64,000 nt of DNA from Mycolicibacterium moriokaense (GTDB lineage: Bacteria; Actinomycetota; Actinomycetes; Mycobacteriales; Mycobacteriaceae): contig NZ_QQBJ01000005.1 in assembly GCF_003347205.1 (NCBI RefSeq), forward strand, positions 413,543 through 477,542, in the 5' to 3' direction. Position numbers and translations under genes: made by a program. Below the pieces are notes generated by a model. The model was not told where the DNA came from, ran no database searches, and was given only the letters and a program-made list of their open reading frames with translations. Below, piece by piece: positions 26,241 through 33,833 of the stretch. Numbering within the stretch: position 1 is the first letter of the stretch; each line of letters begins with the position of its first letter.

Positions 26241-27611
26241 TCAGGCGAGCAGCTTCTCCAGCTTGGCGTTGGTGTTGGCCAGCTGTGAGCGCATCACGCC
26301 GATGATCTTCTGCCGCGCCCGCGGGCTGACGGTCGCCGTCGCGTGGCTGAGGATGTTCAGCCGCGCGGTGTCCAGCCAGGCCATCATGTCGGGCTCGTCG
26401 AACCACCGGATCTGGTTGCCGTTGTAGGTCAACATCATTCGCAGCCAGTCCAGCGGCACTTCCGGGTTCGGGATGGGCCGGCACAGCGAGTTCTTGGTGT
26501 CGTCGTCGGCGTAGGCCGCTTCGACGTGTCCGATCAGGGCCGCGCTGAAGACCGGCTGACAGGTGCGCACCGTCTGCAGCGTGATCCGGCCGTCGTCGAA
26601 CACGTCCGTCACCTCGCCTCGGCCCAAACCGACTGCGGTGCAGTCGATGTAGAGCGCCGACCCGGCGACGGGGTGTACACCGCCGTCCAGCGTGACCTGC
26701 CCGGGCTCGACGGCCTCGACGTGGCCCAGCCGCACCACGTCATCGACGCGCCGCAGCTGCTCGAGTTCGGCGCGCGAGACGATCGCGCAGCGATACATCT
26801 GCGGGTCGATCGACTCGTCGATGCGCAGCAGCGACCCGGCGTCGGCGAGGCGGGCGAAGAGGTCGTCGACGGAGTCGGCCTGATCCACCGACTTCAGCTG
26901 TGCGGAGACGTCGGCGAGCACCTGCTTGGCGAACTGTGGGCCCGGTTGCACGTTGGCTCGGTTCAACAGCCACGCGTCGCGCGGCTTGATCCATGTCAGC
27001 CGGTGCGGGGCGACGCCGTGACGCAGCAGCCACAGGCAGGTGTCCATGGCGGTCTTGCCCGCGCCGATGATCACATAGCGATCGCGAGAGCCGTACCTCG
27101 GTAGGTCGTTCGGTGGTATGCAATCCACTTCGGGCGTAACGTGATACGGCGGCGGCCGCATCGACGGCACGCTGATCCCGACGAACGTGGTGTCGACGAT
27201 CCGGTGCGCGACCACGTCGATGTCGTCGCCGCCGAGCGTGCGGACCCGGCCGTCGCCGAGGTACTCGCTCATCGGGAAATACTTCACCCGCCCCGTCGGG
27301 AGCAGATGCTGCTGCATGACGGCGTCGAAGTAGGCGCAGACCTCCGCGCCGCCCGCCAACTCGTAGAAGCCCTTGTTCAGCCCGGCGCTGTCGATCGTGT
27401 CGCTGCCCAGCGGTCGCGAGTTCACCCCGTAGTAGGCCGACGGTTGGTGCAGTCGCACGAACGGGTAGGCCGTCGTCCAGTGCCCGCCGGGCTGGTGGTT
27501 GCGGTCCACGACGACGACGCTGGCCTCGGTCTCGCTCACGAGCGTGTCGACGAACGCCATCGCGGTGGCCCCGGCCCCGACGACCAGGTAGTCGGCCTCG
27601 ACAATCCCCAC
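26241..27611 (-). CDS. NAD(P)/FAD-binding oxidoreductase of unknown substrate
   Basis: A 456-residue flavoprotein with two Rossmann fingerprints. The first, YLVVGAGATAMAFVDTLV, sits at the N-terminus and is followed by VVVVDRNHQPGGHWTTAYPF (GGHW, flavin-containing monooxygenase-like). The second, YVIIGAGKTAMDTCLWLL, is near residue 180 and would bind NAD(P)H. The C-terminal third (SLCRPIPNPEVPLDWLRM) has no recognised motif. It resembles mycobacterial pyridine-nucleotide disulphide oxidoreductase-like proteins, but no reaction is assigned. The start is GTG 27611. A 48-base gap separates it from the monooxygenase gene upstream, so the two may be co-transcribed. Confidence 0.8.
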   Translation of the reverse strand: MGIVEADYLVVGAGATAMAFVDTLVSETEASVVVVDRNHQPGGHWTTAYPFVRLHQPSAYYGVNSRPLGSDTIDSAGLNKGFYELAGGAEVCAYFDAVMQQHLLPTGRVKYFPMSEYLGDGRVRTLGGDDIDVVAHRIVDTTFVGISVPSMRPPPYHVTPEVDCIPPNDLPRYGSRDRYVIIGAGKTAMDTCLWLLRHGVAPHRLTWIKPRDAWLLNRANVQPGPQFAKQVLADVSAQLKSVDQADSVDDLFARLADAGSLLRIDESIDPQMYRCAIVSRAELEQLRRVDDVVRLGHVEAVEPGQVTLDGGVHPVAGSALYIDCTAVGLGRGEVTDVFDDGRITLQTVRTCQPVFSAALIGHVEAAYADDDTKNSLCRPIPNPEVPLDWLRMMLTYNGNQIRWFDEPDMMAWLDTARLNILSHATATVSPRARQKIIGVMRSQLANTNAKLEKLLA

Positions 27612-27659
27612 GGCGTCCTCCCGACCGCGATGCTATCGGTAGGGCTCGCCTCGGCGCGG

Positions 27660-28808
27660 TCAGCGGTAGACGAGGCCGCTGAGCCGCCACGCCAGGGCCC
27701 GGTTGGCCGCCGGTATCCGCCCGACGACGCTGAACACCGCGTTGCGCAGCGGGCGAAGCGCGCGGGGCAGGGTGGCCAGCCGCGTCAGCCGATCGGTCAT
27801 CGCCACGACGTCACGCGCGATCGGTCGCCGCGCCCGGCTGTACTCGTCGAGCAGCGACTCCGGTCCGCCGGCGAGCACCGCCGCCAGGGCTTCGCCCAAC
27901 GCCACGGCGTCCTGGATGCCGAGGTTCATGCCCTGCCCGCCGGCCGGGCTGTGCACGTGCGCGGCATCGCCGGCGAGCAGCAGCCGACCGGCGCGGAAGG
28001 TGTCGGCGACCCGGTGCTGGATGCGGAAGCGCGACCCCCAGACGATGGCGCCGACGGTCATCGCGCCCTCACCGGGTCCTCGGCTGTCCAGGATGTCCTG
28101 AACGAATGCCGCCGACGGGGTTTCGGGTGCCTGCGCGACGGGCGCGACGATGCGGTAGACGTCGCCGGGTAGCGGCGCCACCACGGTCAGCCCCGCGCTC
28201 GCCCAGTACAGGATCACCTCGTCGGTGGGCACGTCACCGTCGAGGCGCACGTCGGCGAGCATGAAGGATTCGTCGTAGGCGCCGCCGGCGAAACCGATGC
28301 CCGCCTGTTCGCGGACGGTGCTGTGGATGCCGTCGGCGCCCACCACGTAGCGGGCGCGGATGACGTCGCCGTCGTCGAATGTCGCCGTCACACCGTCGGC
28401 ATCCTGCTCGACCGCGCTGAGGGCTTTCGGTCGCGCGACGGTGCCGCCGAGTTCCACGAGCCGTTCGGCCAGCACCCGTTCCGTCGTGGCCTGCGACACC
28501 ATCAGCGAGTAGTGGTACTCGGTCGGCAGCGCGCCGAAGTCGATCGGCACCAGCGTGCGGGCGCCGTCGCGCAGGCTGAACCTCGGCGCCTCGATGCCCT
28601 CCTTGACCAGCCGCCGGGCCACGTCGATGCTCTCGAGCACCTCGAGGCTGCGGGCGTTGACGACGGCGGCGCGCGACGTGTTGGCGCCCGCAGCCTGCCG
28701 ATCCACGACGGTGGTCGCAACACCCCGGCTCAGTAGCGACGCGGCCAGTGTCAGGCCGGTCGGGCCGGCCCCCACCACCAGGACGTCCGTGTCATATGTG
28801 CTGTTCAT
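27660..28808 (-). CDS. FAD-dependent aromatic-ring monooxygenase-like protein
   Basis: A 382-residue group A flavoprotein monooxygenase. The GXGXXG motif VLVVGAGPTGLTLAASLLSR is at residues about 9-28, the DG motif YVVGADGIHSTVREQAG near 155, and the GD motif LLLAGDAAHVHSPAGGQGMN near 280, the last being the FAD ribityl-binding signature. This family hydroxylates phenols and polyketides or antibiotics (for example rifampicin or tetracycline inactivators). It is divergent from a TetR gene; the 91-base gap carries two TGCCAACA-type palindromes, so the pair is very likely a TetR-controlled inducible module. Confidence 0.88.
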   Translation of the reverse strand: MNSTYDTDVLVVGAGPTGLTLAASLLSRGVATTVVDRQAAGANTSRAAVVNARSLEVLESIDVARRLVKEGIEAPRFSLRDGARTLVPIDFGALPTEYHYSLMVSQATTERVLAERLVELGGTVARPKALSAVEQDADGVTATFDDGDVIRARYVVGADGIHSTVREQAGIGFAGGAYDESFMLADVRLDGDVPTDEVILYWASAGLTVVAPLPGDVYRIVAPVAQAPETPSAAFVQDILDSRGPGEGAMTVGAIVWGSRFRIQHRVADTFRAGRLLLAGDAAHVHSPAGGQGMNLGIQDAVALGEALAAVLAGGPESLLDEYSRARRPIARDVVAMTDRLTRLATLPRALRPLRNAVFSVVGRIPAANRALAWRLSGLVYR

Positions 28809-28825
28809 TGCCTATCTCCCTTCTT

Positions 28826-28843
28826 TGCCAACACTTGTTGGCA
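28826..28843. promoter_or_regulatory. TetR operator, site 1
   Basis: TGCCAACA-CT-TGTTGGCA is an 18-base palindrome with perfect 8-base arms, 17 bases upstream of the monooxygenase start codon on the minus strand. The spacing and symmetry fit TetR binding. Confidence 0.75.
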
Positions 28844-28868
28844 TAACTATGCCCCCGGATCAAGACAA

Positions 28869-28886
28869 TGTCAACAACTGTTGGCA
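28869..28886. promoter_or_regulatory. TetR operator, site 2, with an extra half-site
   Basis: TGTCAACA-AC-TGTTGGCA differs from site 1 by one base in the arms. A further half-site, CTTGTTGGCA (28891-28900), ends at the A of the tetR ATG. Two operators and a half-site in 75 bases suggest cooperative control of both divergent genes. Confidence 0.7.
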
Positions 28887-28899
28887 TACACTTGTTGGC

Positions 28900-29439
28900 A
28901 TGCGCAGGTCGTCAGCGGAAACCAAGGCGGTGATCCTGGCCGCGGCCAAGGAGCGATTCGCCGAGTCGGGGTTCGAACGGGCCACCATTCGGGCCATCGC
29001 GGCCGACGCCGACATCGACCCGTCGATGGTGATGCGCTACTTCGGCAGCAAGGACCAGCTGTTCGCGGCCGCGGCCGACTTCGATCTGCAGCTCCCCGAT
29101 CTGGCCGACGTCGACCGGGCCGACATCGGGGCGCGCCTCGTCGACTACTTCATGGACCGGTGGGAGCGCGACGAGGCCCTCGTGGTGCTGCTGCGCTCCA
29201 GTACCTCCAACGCCGACGCCGCCGGGCGGATGCGCGAGATATTCGCCGCGCAGTTGATGCCCGCGATCGCCGGCATCAACCCCGATCGACCGGACCGGCG
29301 CGCCAGCCTGGTGGCCACGCAGATGCTCGGTCTGGCGCTGTGCCGCTACGTGCTGCGGCTACCGCCGATCGTGGAGATGTCGCACGCGGAGGTGGTGGCA
29401 TCGCTTGGTCCGACCGTGCAGCGCTACATCGAGGAATGA
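28900..29439 (+). CDS. TetR/AcrR family regulator of the divergent monooxygenase
   Basis: A 179-residue regulator. The helix-turn-helix is standard: AETKAVILAAAKERFAESGF, ERATIRAIAADADIDPSMVM and the recognition-helix end RYFGSKDQLFAAA. The remaining helices, with QMLGLALCRYVLRLPPI, form the TetR_C-type effector domain found in many mycobacterial drug-responsive regulators. ATG 28900 sits at the edge of its own operator. The following membrane-protein gene overlaps its stop (ATGA), so regulator and membrane protein are co-expressed. Confidence 0.92.
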   Translation: MRRSSAETKAVILAAAKERFAESGFERATIRAIAADADIDPSMVMRYFGSKDQLFAAAADFDLQLPDLADVDRADIGARLVDYFMDRWERDEALVVLLRSSTSNADAAGRMREIFAAQLMPAIAGINPDRPDRRASLVATQMLGLALCRYVLRLPPIVEMSHAEVVASLGPTVQRYIEE

Positions 29440-29864
29440 CCGAGAATGGTGGCATGTCCGCCGCTGACCTCCCGGCCGTTGTCGCGCGGCGGATGGCTGC
29501 GGCGATCGCGGCGACGTCGGCCGCCCTGCACCTGGTCATGCTCGGCCACGTCGGCACCCCGGCCGCCGCGGCGCTGATCGCGGCCATGGCGGGGGCGTGC
29601 CTGTACTGCGCGTGGGAGCTGTGGCGGTCTTCGGCGACGCGGGCCTGGACGTTGGTGGCGTTGATGAACCTGGCGATGGTCGCCGTCCATCTTCCGATGT
29701 CCGGCTCCCATCACCTCACCCATGTGCCGGTGGAAGCGGTTGTGCCGCAACCCACGACGATGATGCTCGCGACCGTGCTGTCGATCACCGAGGTGCTGAT
29801 CGCAGTGGCGGTGCTGTGCTACCGGACGAGGGGGAACGCGAGGGCGCTGGAGCGCACCGAATAA
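29436..29864 (+). CDS. small four-helix membrane protein
   Basis: A 142-residue hydrophobic protein with four predicted membrane helices (for example MAAAIAATSAALHLVMLGHV, AAAALIAAMAGACLYCAWEL, AWTLVALMNLAMVAVHLPMS and MMLATVLSITEVLIAVAVLC). I recognise no family. The ATG at 29436 overlaps the tetR stop (ATGA); an internal ATG at 29454 is also possible. A run of two His between helices 3 and 4 (SGSHHLTH) could bind metal. Position suggests co-regulation with the TetR gene. Confidence 0.7.
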   Translation: MTENGGMSAADLPAVVARRMAAAIAATSAALHLVMLGHVGTPAAAALIAAMAGACLYCAWELWRSSATRAWTLVALMNLAMVAVHLPMSGSHHLTHVPVEAVVPQPTTMMLATVLSITEVLIAVAVLCYRTRGNARALERTE

Positions 29865-29885
29865 TCGTCGGCATAATCGTCGGCG

Positions 29886-30344
29886 ATGTGGACCCCAACT
29901 GTCGTACTGATCGCCATCGCCACCCTCGCGGCCTGCGTCTCTCTCGGCGGCGGCCTCTACGAGTTCCTGGTCGTCGACCCGTACTGGCCGAAGCGGCCGG
30001 GCATCATTCAACCGGGCCGCGGCGGTATCTCGCGGCGCCGCTTCTGGATTCCCGCGCACGGCGTGTTCGAGGTGCTGCTGATCGTCACGCTCGTCGTCGG
30101 GTGGGGAGACGCCGGCGTCCGGATCGCCCTGCTCGTCGCGCTGGTCAGCCACGTGGCGATGAGGGTCTGGTCGCTGGTCGACTTCATCCCCAAGGCGGTC
30201 GAGTTCGAGAAGGCCGACCCGGCCGTCATCGACGAGGCGGCCGCGGTGCGGTGGACGCGCCGCAGCCTGCTGCGCATGCCGCTGGATCTGATCACCTGCG
30301 CGGCGATGCTCGCGGCTCTGGCGGCCGCTGCTTCCAGCACCTAG
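29886..30344 (+). CDS. small membrane protein, DUF1772-like or related
   Basis: A 152-residue protein with four hydrophobic segments, including TVVLIAIATLAACVSLGGGL, VFEVLLIVTLVVGWG and ALLVALVSHVAMRVWSLVDF. It also has the polar stretch YEFLVVDPYWPKRPGIIQP and a basic C-terminal part (RWTRRSLLRMPLDLITC). No enzymatic motif is evident; resemblance to DUF1772-type proteins is only by overall layout. It follows the previous gene after 21 bases that contain a 12-base direct repeat (ATAATCGTCGGC twice, 29862-29885). It is convergent with accD3. Confidence 0.6.
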   Translation: MWTPTVVLIAIATLAACVSLGGGLYEFLVVDPYWPKRPGIIQPGRGGISRRRFWIPAHGVFEVLLIVTLVVGWGDAGVRIALLVALVSHVAMRVWSLVDFIPKAVEFEKADPAVIDEAAAVRWTRRSLLRMPLDLITCAAMLAALAAAASST

Positions 30345-30351
30345 CCAGGCA

Positions 30352-31911
30352 TCAGACGCCGGGTAGTCCGATGCGGCGGTAGCGGTTCAACCGCGCGTCC
30401 ATCCGCTGCTCCTCGGGTATCGACCGCAGCCGGTGCAGTTCGCCGGCGATGGTCGCCGACAGCCGCCGGGTGAATTCGACGGGCTCGTCGGCGGCATCGG
30501 GATGTTCGGGCACGATCACGTCGACGATGCCGTCTCTCAGCAGGTCGACCGACCGAATACCCTGCGCGGCAGCCAATTCCGGGGCGTGCTCCACGTCGCG
30601 GAAGACGATCGCGCTGGCGCCCTCCGGCGGCAGCGGCGCCAGCCAGCCGTGCAGTGCGGCCAGCACGCGGTCGGCGGGCACCATCGCCAGGGCCGGGCCG
30701 CCGCTGCCCTGGCCCAGCAGCACCGACACCGTCGGCGTGTCGAGGGTGACCAGTTCCGCCAGGCACCGCGCGATCTCGCCGGCCAGGCCGCCCTGCTCGG
30801 CGTCGGCCGACAGCGCGGGCCCTGCCGTGTCGATCACCAGCACCAGCGGCAGCTTCAGCCCGGCGGCCAGCGCCATCCCGCGGCGCGCCTCCCGCAGCGC
30901 AACCGGCCCCACCAAACCTTTTTCTCCTCCTCGCGTGCGGGAACCTTTTTCTCCTCCTCGCGTGCGGGAACCTTCTTCTCCTCCTCGCGTGCGGGCCCCA
31001 CCCACGACGCGCTTCTGCCCCAACACGACCGCAGGCTGACCACCGAACCGGGCCAGCGCCAGCAGCGTCGTCGCACCTTCCCCGAAACCGGTGCCGGACA
31101 ACAGCGCCCACTCCGTCGCGCCGTGTCGCAGCAGCTGTGCCACACCGGGCCGGTCCGGCCGCCGAGAGGCCACCACCGAATCCCACGCCGGCAGGTCGGG
31201 CAACTCCTCCCGCGGCGGCGCAGGCGGCGGCGGCTCCGGCGCGTCGGCGACCACCTTCAACGCACGGTCCAGCGTGCTGCGCAGCCGCTCGAGCGGGATG
31301 ACGGCGTCGACGACGCCGTGGCGCTGCAGGTTCTCCGCGGTCTGGATGCCCGACGGGAAGGGCTCGCCGTAGAGGTGCTCGTAGACCCGAGGGCCGAGGA
31401 ACCCGATCAACGCGCCGGGCTCCGCGACCGTGATGTGGCCCAGCGAGCCCCACGACGCGAACACTCCGCCGGTGGTGGGGTGGCGCAGGTAGACCAGGTA
31501 CGGCAGGTGCGCGCGCTTGTGCAGCTCGACCGCAGCGGCGATCTTGACCATCTGCAGGAAGGCGACCGTGCCCTCCTGCATGCGGGTGCCGCCCGAGCTG
31601 GGCGACGCCAGAAGGGGGACGCGCTCGGCGGTCGCCCGCGTCACCGCGGCCCTGATCCGTTCGGCCGCCGCGACGCCGATCGATCCGGCGAGGAAGTCGA
31701 ACTCGCACGCCACCACCGCGACGCGCCGGCCGAACACGCGGCCTTCGCCGGTGATGACCGACTCGTCGAGGCCGGTTGCCGCCTCGGCCGCCGCCAACTC
31801 GGCGCGGTATTCGTCGCTGGTGTCGACCTGCACCGGCGGGGTGTCCCAGCTGCGGAAGGACCCCTCGTCGAGAACGGCATCCCGCAGCTCCAGGGCACCG
31901 ATCCGGCTCAC
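30352..31911 (-). CDS. accD3: acetyl/propionyl-CoA carboxylase-type beta subunit AccD3
   Basis: A 519-residue carboxyltransferase like Rv0904c (about 495 residues). Two crotonase-fold halves are present: the N-terminal half has [40 protein letters not shown] and [17 protein letters not shown]; the C-terminal half has [20 protein letters not shown] and [20 protein letters not shown], the acyl-CoA and biotin-side glycine-rich loops. It would transfer carboxyl groups from biotin carrier AccA to an acyl-CoA. Between the halves lies an insertion of three RTRGGE.G nonapeptides (residues about 306-332), encoded by 27-base tandem repeats. GTG 31911 is six bases after a TAGCCT -10 box, so the mRNA is likely leaderless. 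Confidence 0.9.
   Translation of the reverse strand: MSRIGALELRDAVLDEGSFRSWDTPPVQVDTSDEYRAELAAAEAATGLDESVITGEGRVFGRRVAVVACEFDFLAGSIGVAAAERIRAAVTRATAERVPLLASPSSGGTRMQEGTVAFLQMVKIAAAVELHKRAHLPYLVYLRHPTTGGVFASWGSLGHITVAEPGALIGFLGPRVYEHLYGEPFPSGIQTAENLQRHGVVDAVIPLERLRSTLDRALKVVADAPEPPPPAPPREELPDLPAWDSVVASRRPDRPGVAQLLRHGATEWALLSGTGFGEGATTLLALARFGGQPAVVLGQKRVVGGARTRGGEEGSRTRGGEKGSRTRGGEKGLVGPVALREARRGMALAAGLKLPLVLVIDTAGPALSADAEQGGLAGEIARCLAELVTLDTPTVSVLLGQGSGGPALAMVPADRVLAALHGWLAPLPPEGASAIVFRDVEHAPELAAAQGIRSVDLLRDGIVDVIVPEHPDAADEPVEFTRRLSATIAGELHRLRSIPEEQRMDARLNRYRRIGLPGV
30917..30997. repeat. three tandem 27-base repeats inside accD3
   Basis: Unit CCTTTTTCTCCTCCTCGCGT plus GCGGGAA on the plus strand, at 30917-30943, 30944-30970 and 30971-30997; copy 1 and copy 2 are identical and copy 3 differs by one internal base and at its end. 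In the accD3 frame it encodes RTRGGEKGS-type nonapeptides, so the length change keeps the frame. Confidence 0.9.
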
Positions 31912-31917
31912 AGGTCG

Positions 31918-31930
31918 AGGCTAATAGTCT
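31918..31930. promoter_or_regulatory. back-to-back -10 elements of accD3 and echA6
   Basis: TAGCCT on the minus strand (31923-31918) lies six bases from the accD3 GTG, and TAGTCT on the plus strand (31925-31930) lies seven bases from the echA6 ATG. One base separates them, so both mRNAs would be leaderless and their -35 regions would lie inside the other gene's coding sequence. Confidence 0.55.
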
Positions 31931-31937
31931 GGACGCC

Positions 31938-32672
31938 ATGATTGGTGTGACCCGCGACGGCCACGTGATGACTTTGGAGATGCAGCGCGCCGAGCGGCGC
32001 AATGCGCTCAACGGCGAACTAGTCGACGGGCTGCGGGAGGCGATAGAGAAGGCCGTCGCCGAGGACGTGCGCGCGATCGTGCTGACCGGGCAGGGCCACG
32101 TGTTCAGTTCCGGCGCCGACCTGACCGATGCCGCCGGCGTCGCCGAGGAGCTGCCCGACAAGGCCAGGGCACTGAACCTGGCGATCGACACCGTCCCGGT
32201 GCCGGTGATCGGCGCGATCAACGGCCCGGCGATCGGGGCGGGGGTCATCTTGTCGCTGATCTGCGATCTGCGGGTTGTCGCGCCCGAGGCGTATTTCCAA
32301 TTCCCGGTCGCGAAATACGGTCTGGCGCTGGATAACTGGAGCATCCGACGGCTGACCTCGCTGGTCGGCGCCGGCCGGGCCAGGGGAATGCTGTTCGGCG
32401 CCGAACGGCTCACCGCCGACGTCGCGCTGCAGACCGGGCTGGCCAACCGGATCGGGACGCTCGCCGATGCTCAGGCGTGGGCCGCCGAGATCGCCGGCTT
32501 CGCGCCTCTGGCCCTGCAGCACGCCAAACGCGTGCTCAACGACGACGGCGCGTACGAGGAGCCGTGGCCCGAGCATCAGAAGCTGTTCGACAAGGCCTGG
32601 ACCAGCAGCGACGTGGTCGAGGCGCAGGTCGCCCGCATCGAGAAGCGGCCGCCGAACTTCCAGGGAGCCTGA
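31938..32672 (+). CDS. echA6: enoyl-CoA hydratase-like protein EchA6
   Basis: A 244-residue crotonase-superfamily protein like Rv0905. It shows [20 protein letters not shown] (oxyanion-hole Ser/Gly), [20 protein letters not shown] and the C-terminal [13 protein letters not shown]. In M. tuberculosis EchA6 lacks hydratase activity and carries long-chain acyl-CoA to mycolate synthesis. Here too the position of the catalytic glutamates is occupied by small residues ([15 protein letters not shown]), so a carrier role is likely. ATG 31938 is seven bases after TAGTCT (leaderless). It is divergent from accD3 and six bases upstream of the next gene. Confidence 0.9.
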   Translation: MIGVTRDGHVMTLEMQRAERRNALNGELVDGLREAIEKAVAEDVRAIVLTGQGHVFSSGADLTDAAGVAEELPDKARALNLAIDTVPVPVIGAINGPAIGAGVILSLICDLRVVAPEAYFQFPVAKYGLALDNWSIRRLTSLVGAGRARGMLFGAERLTADVALQTGLANRIGTLADAQAWAAEIAGFAPLALQHAKRVLNDDGAYEEPWPEHQKLFDKAWTSSDVVEAQVARIEKRPPNFQGA

Positions 32673-32678
32673 GCGCCG

Positions 32679-33815
32679 ATGCTGGGCGCGGCGCTGCGAT
32701 TCGCGGTCGGGACGGCCACCGTCGCGGCCAGTGGCTGGGTGCTGCGGGCGCTGCAGGGCTCGCCGAAGGCCGTGGGGGCGCGGCCCGACGAGATCTGGCC
32801 CGTCGCCCGTCGATCGCCGAACTACCAGGACGGTGTGTTCGTCAACGTCGATCCGGCCTCGGCCGTCAACCTCGAGGGCGAGCAGCAGCGGACGCTCATT
32901 CGGGAACTGGTTTCAGCCCGCGACGTCACCCGGCCTCGGAATCCGATCCCACTGGCGGTGCCGCCGACGGTGGACACCACCCCGGTGGACCTCGCGGTCA
33001 GCTGGTACGGCCACTCCACCGCGCTGGTGGAGGTCGACGGCTTTCGCGTGCTGACCGACCCGGTGTGGAGCCGACGCTGCTCGCCGTCACGCACCGTCGG
33101 CCCCGAGCGGATGCACGAGGCGCCGGTTCCGCTGGAGGCGTTGCCCGCGCTGGACGCGGTGCTCATCAGCCACGACCACTACGACCACCTCGACATGGAC
33201 ACGATCGTCGGCCTGGCGCACAGCCAGCGGGCGCCGTTCGTCGTACCCCTGGGGGTCGGTGCGCACCTGCGCAAGTGGCGGATCCCGGCCAGCCGCATCA
33301 TCGAACTGGACTGGCACGAGAGCCATCGGATCGGTGAGCTGACGCTGGTGTGCACACCGGCCAGGCACTTCTCCGGGCGACTGCTCACGCGCAACACCAC
33401 GCTGTGGGCGTCGTGGGTGATCATCGGACCGCGGCACCGGGTGTTCTTCGGCGGCGACACCGGCTACACGAAGAGCTTCACCGAGATCGGCGTGGACCAC
33501 GGCCCGTTCGACGTGTCGCTGCTGCCGGTCGGCGCTTACCACCGGGCGTGGCCGGACATCCACATGAACCCCGAAGAAGCCGTGCGCGCCCATCTGGACA
33601 TCGCCGAGGCGGGCAAGGGTCTGCTGTTGCCGATCCACTGGGCGACGTTCCGGCTGGCGCCGCACCCGTGGTCGGAGCCGATCGAGCGGTTGCTCGCCGC
33701 GGCCGACCCGGCCGGTGTCGAGGTCGTCGTGCCGCGACCCGGCGAACGCGTCGACCCGGCGCGCGGGCCGGCGCCGCAGCCGTCAGACGTGTTCGACCCT
33801 TGGTGGCGGCAATAA
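32679..33815 (+). CDS. metallo-beta-lactamase-fold hydrolase, NAPE-PLD/Rv0906-like
   Basis: A 378-residue protein with an N-terminal hydrophobic segment and a metallo-beta-lactamase domain. The metal-binding HDHYDH motif is near residue 165 (AVLISHDHYDHLDMDTI), followed by HESHRIGELTLVCTPARHFS, FFGGDTGYTKSF and the C-terminal LLPIHWATFRLAPHPWSE. The last motif (PIHWATF) is characteristic of the N-acyl-phosphatidylethanolamine phospholipase D/UlaG-like group, so a phospholipid or lipid-like substrate is plausible. Zinc or iron ligands are all present. It starts six bases after echA6, suggesting one operon with it and possibly with the next gene. Confidence 0.87.
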   Translation: MLGAALRFAVGTATVAASGWVLRALQGSPKAVGARPDEIWPVARRSPNYQDGVFVNVDPASAVNLEGEQQRTLIRELVSARDVTRPRNPIPLAVPPTVDTTPVDLAVSWYGHSTALVEVDGFRVLTDPVWSRRCSPSRTVGPERMHEAPVPLEALPALDAVLISHDHYDHLDMDTIVGLAHSQRAPFVVPLGVGAHLRKWRIPASRIIELDWHESHRIGELTLVCTPARHFSGRLLTRNTTLWASWVIIGPRHRVFFGGDTGYTKSFTEIGVDHGPFDVSLLPVGAYHRAWPDIHMNPEEAVRAHLDIAEAGKGLLLPIHWATFRLAPHPWSEPIERLLAAADPAGVEVVVPRPGERVDPARGPAPQPSDVFDPWWRQ

Positions 33816-33833
33816 CCGGCTAGCGTTTCGGCT

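Noticed and set aside
30341-32446. A 701-codon minus-strand frame covering accD3 and echA6
   Set aside because: It is out of frame with accD3 and has no carboxyltransferase motif; it arises from GC-rich codon bias.
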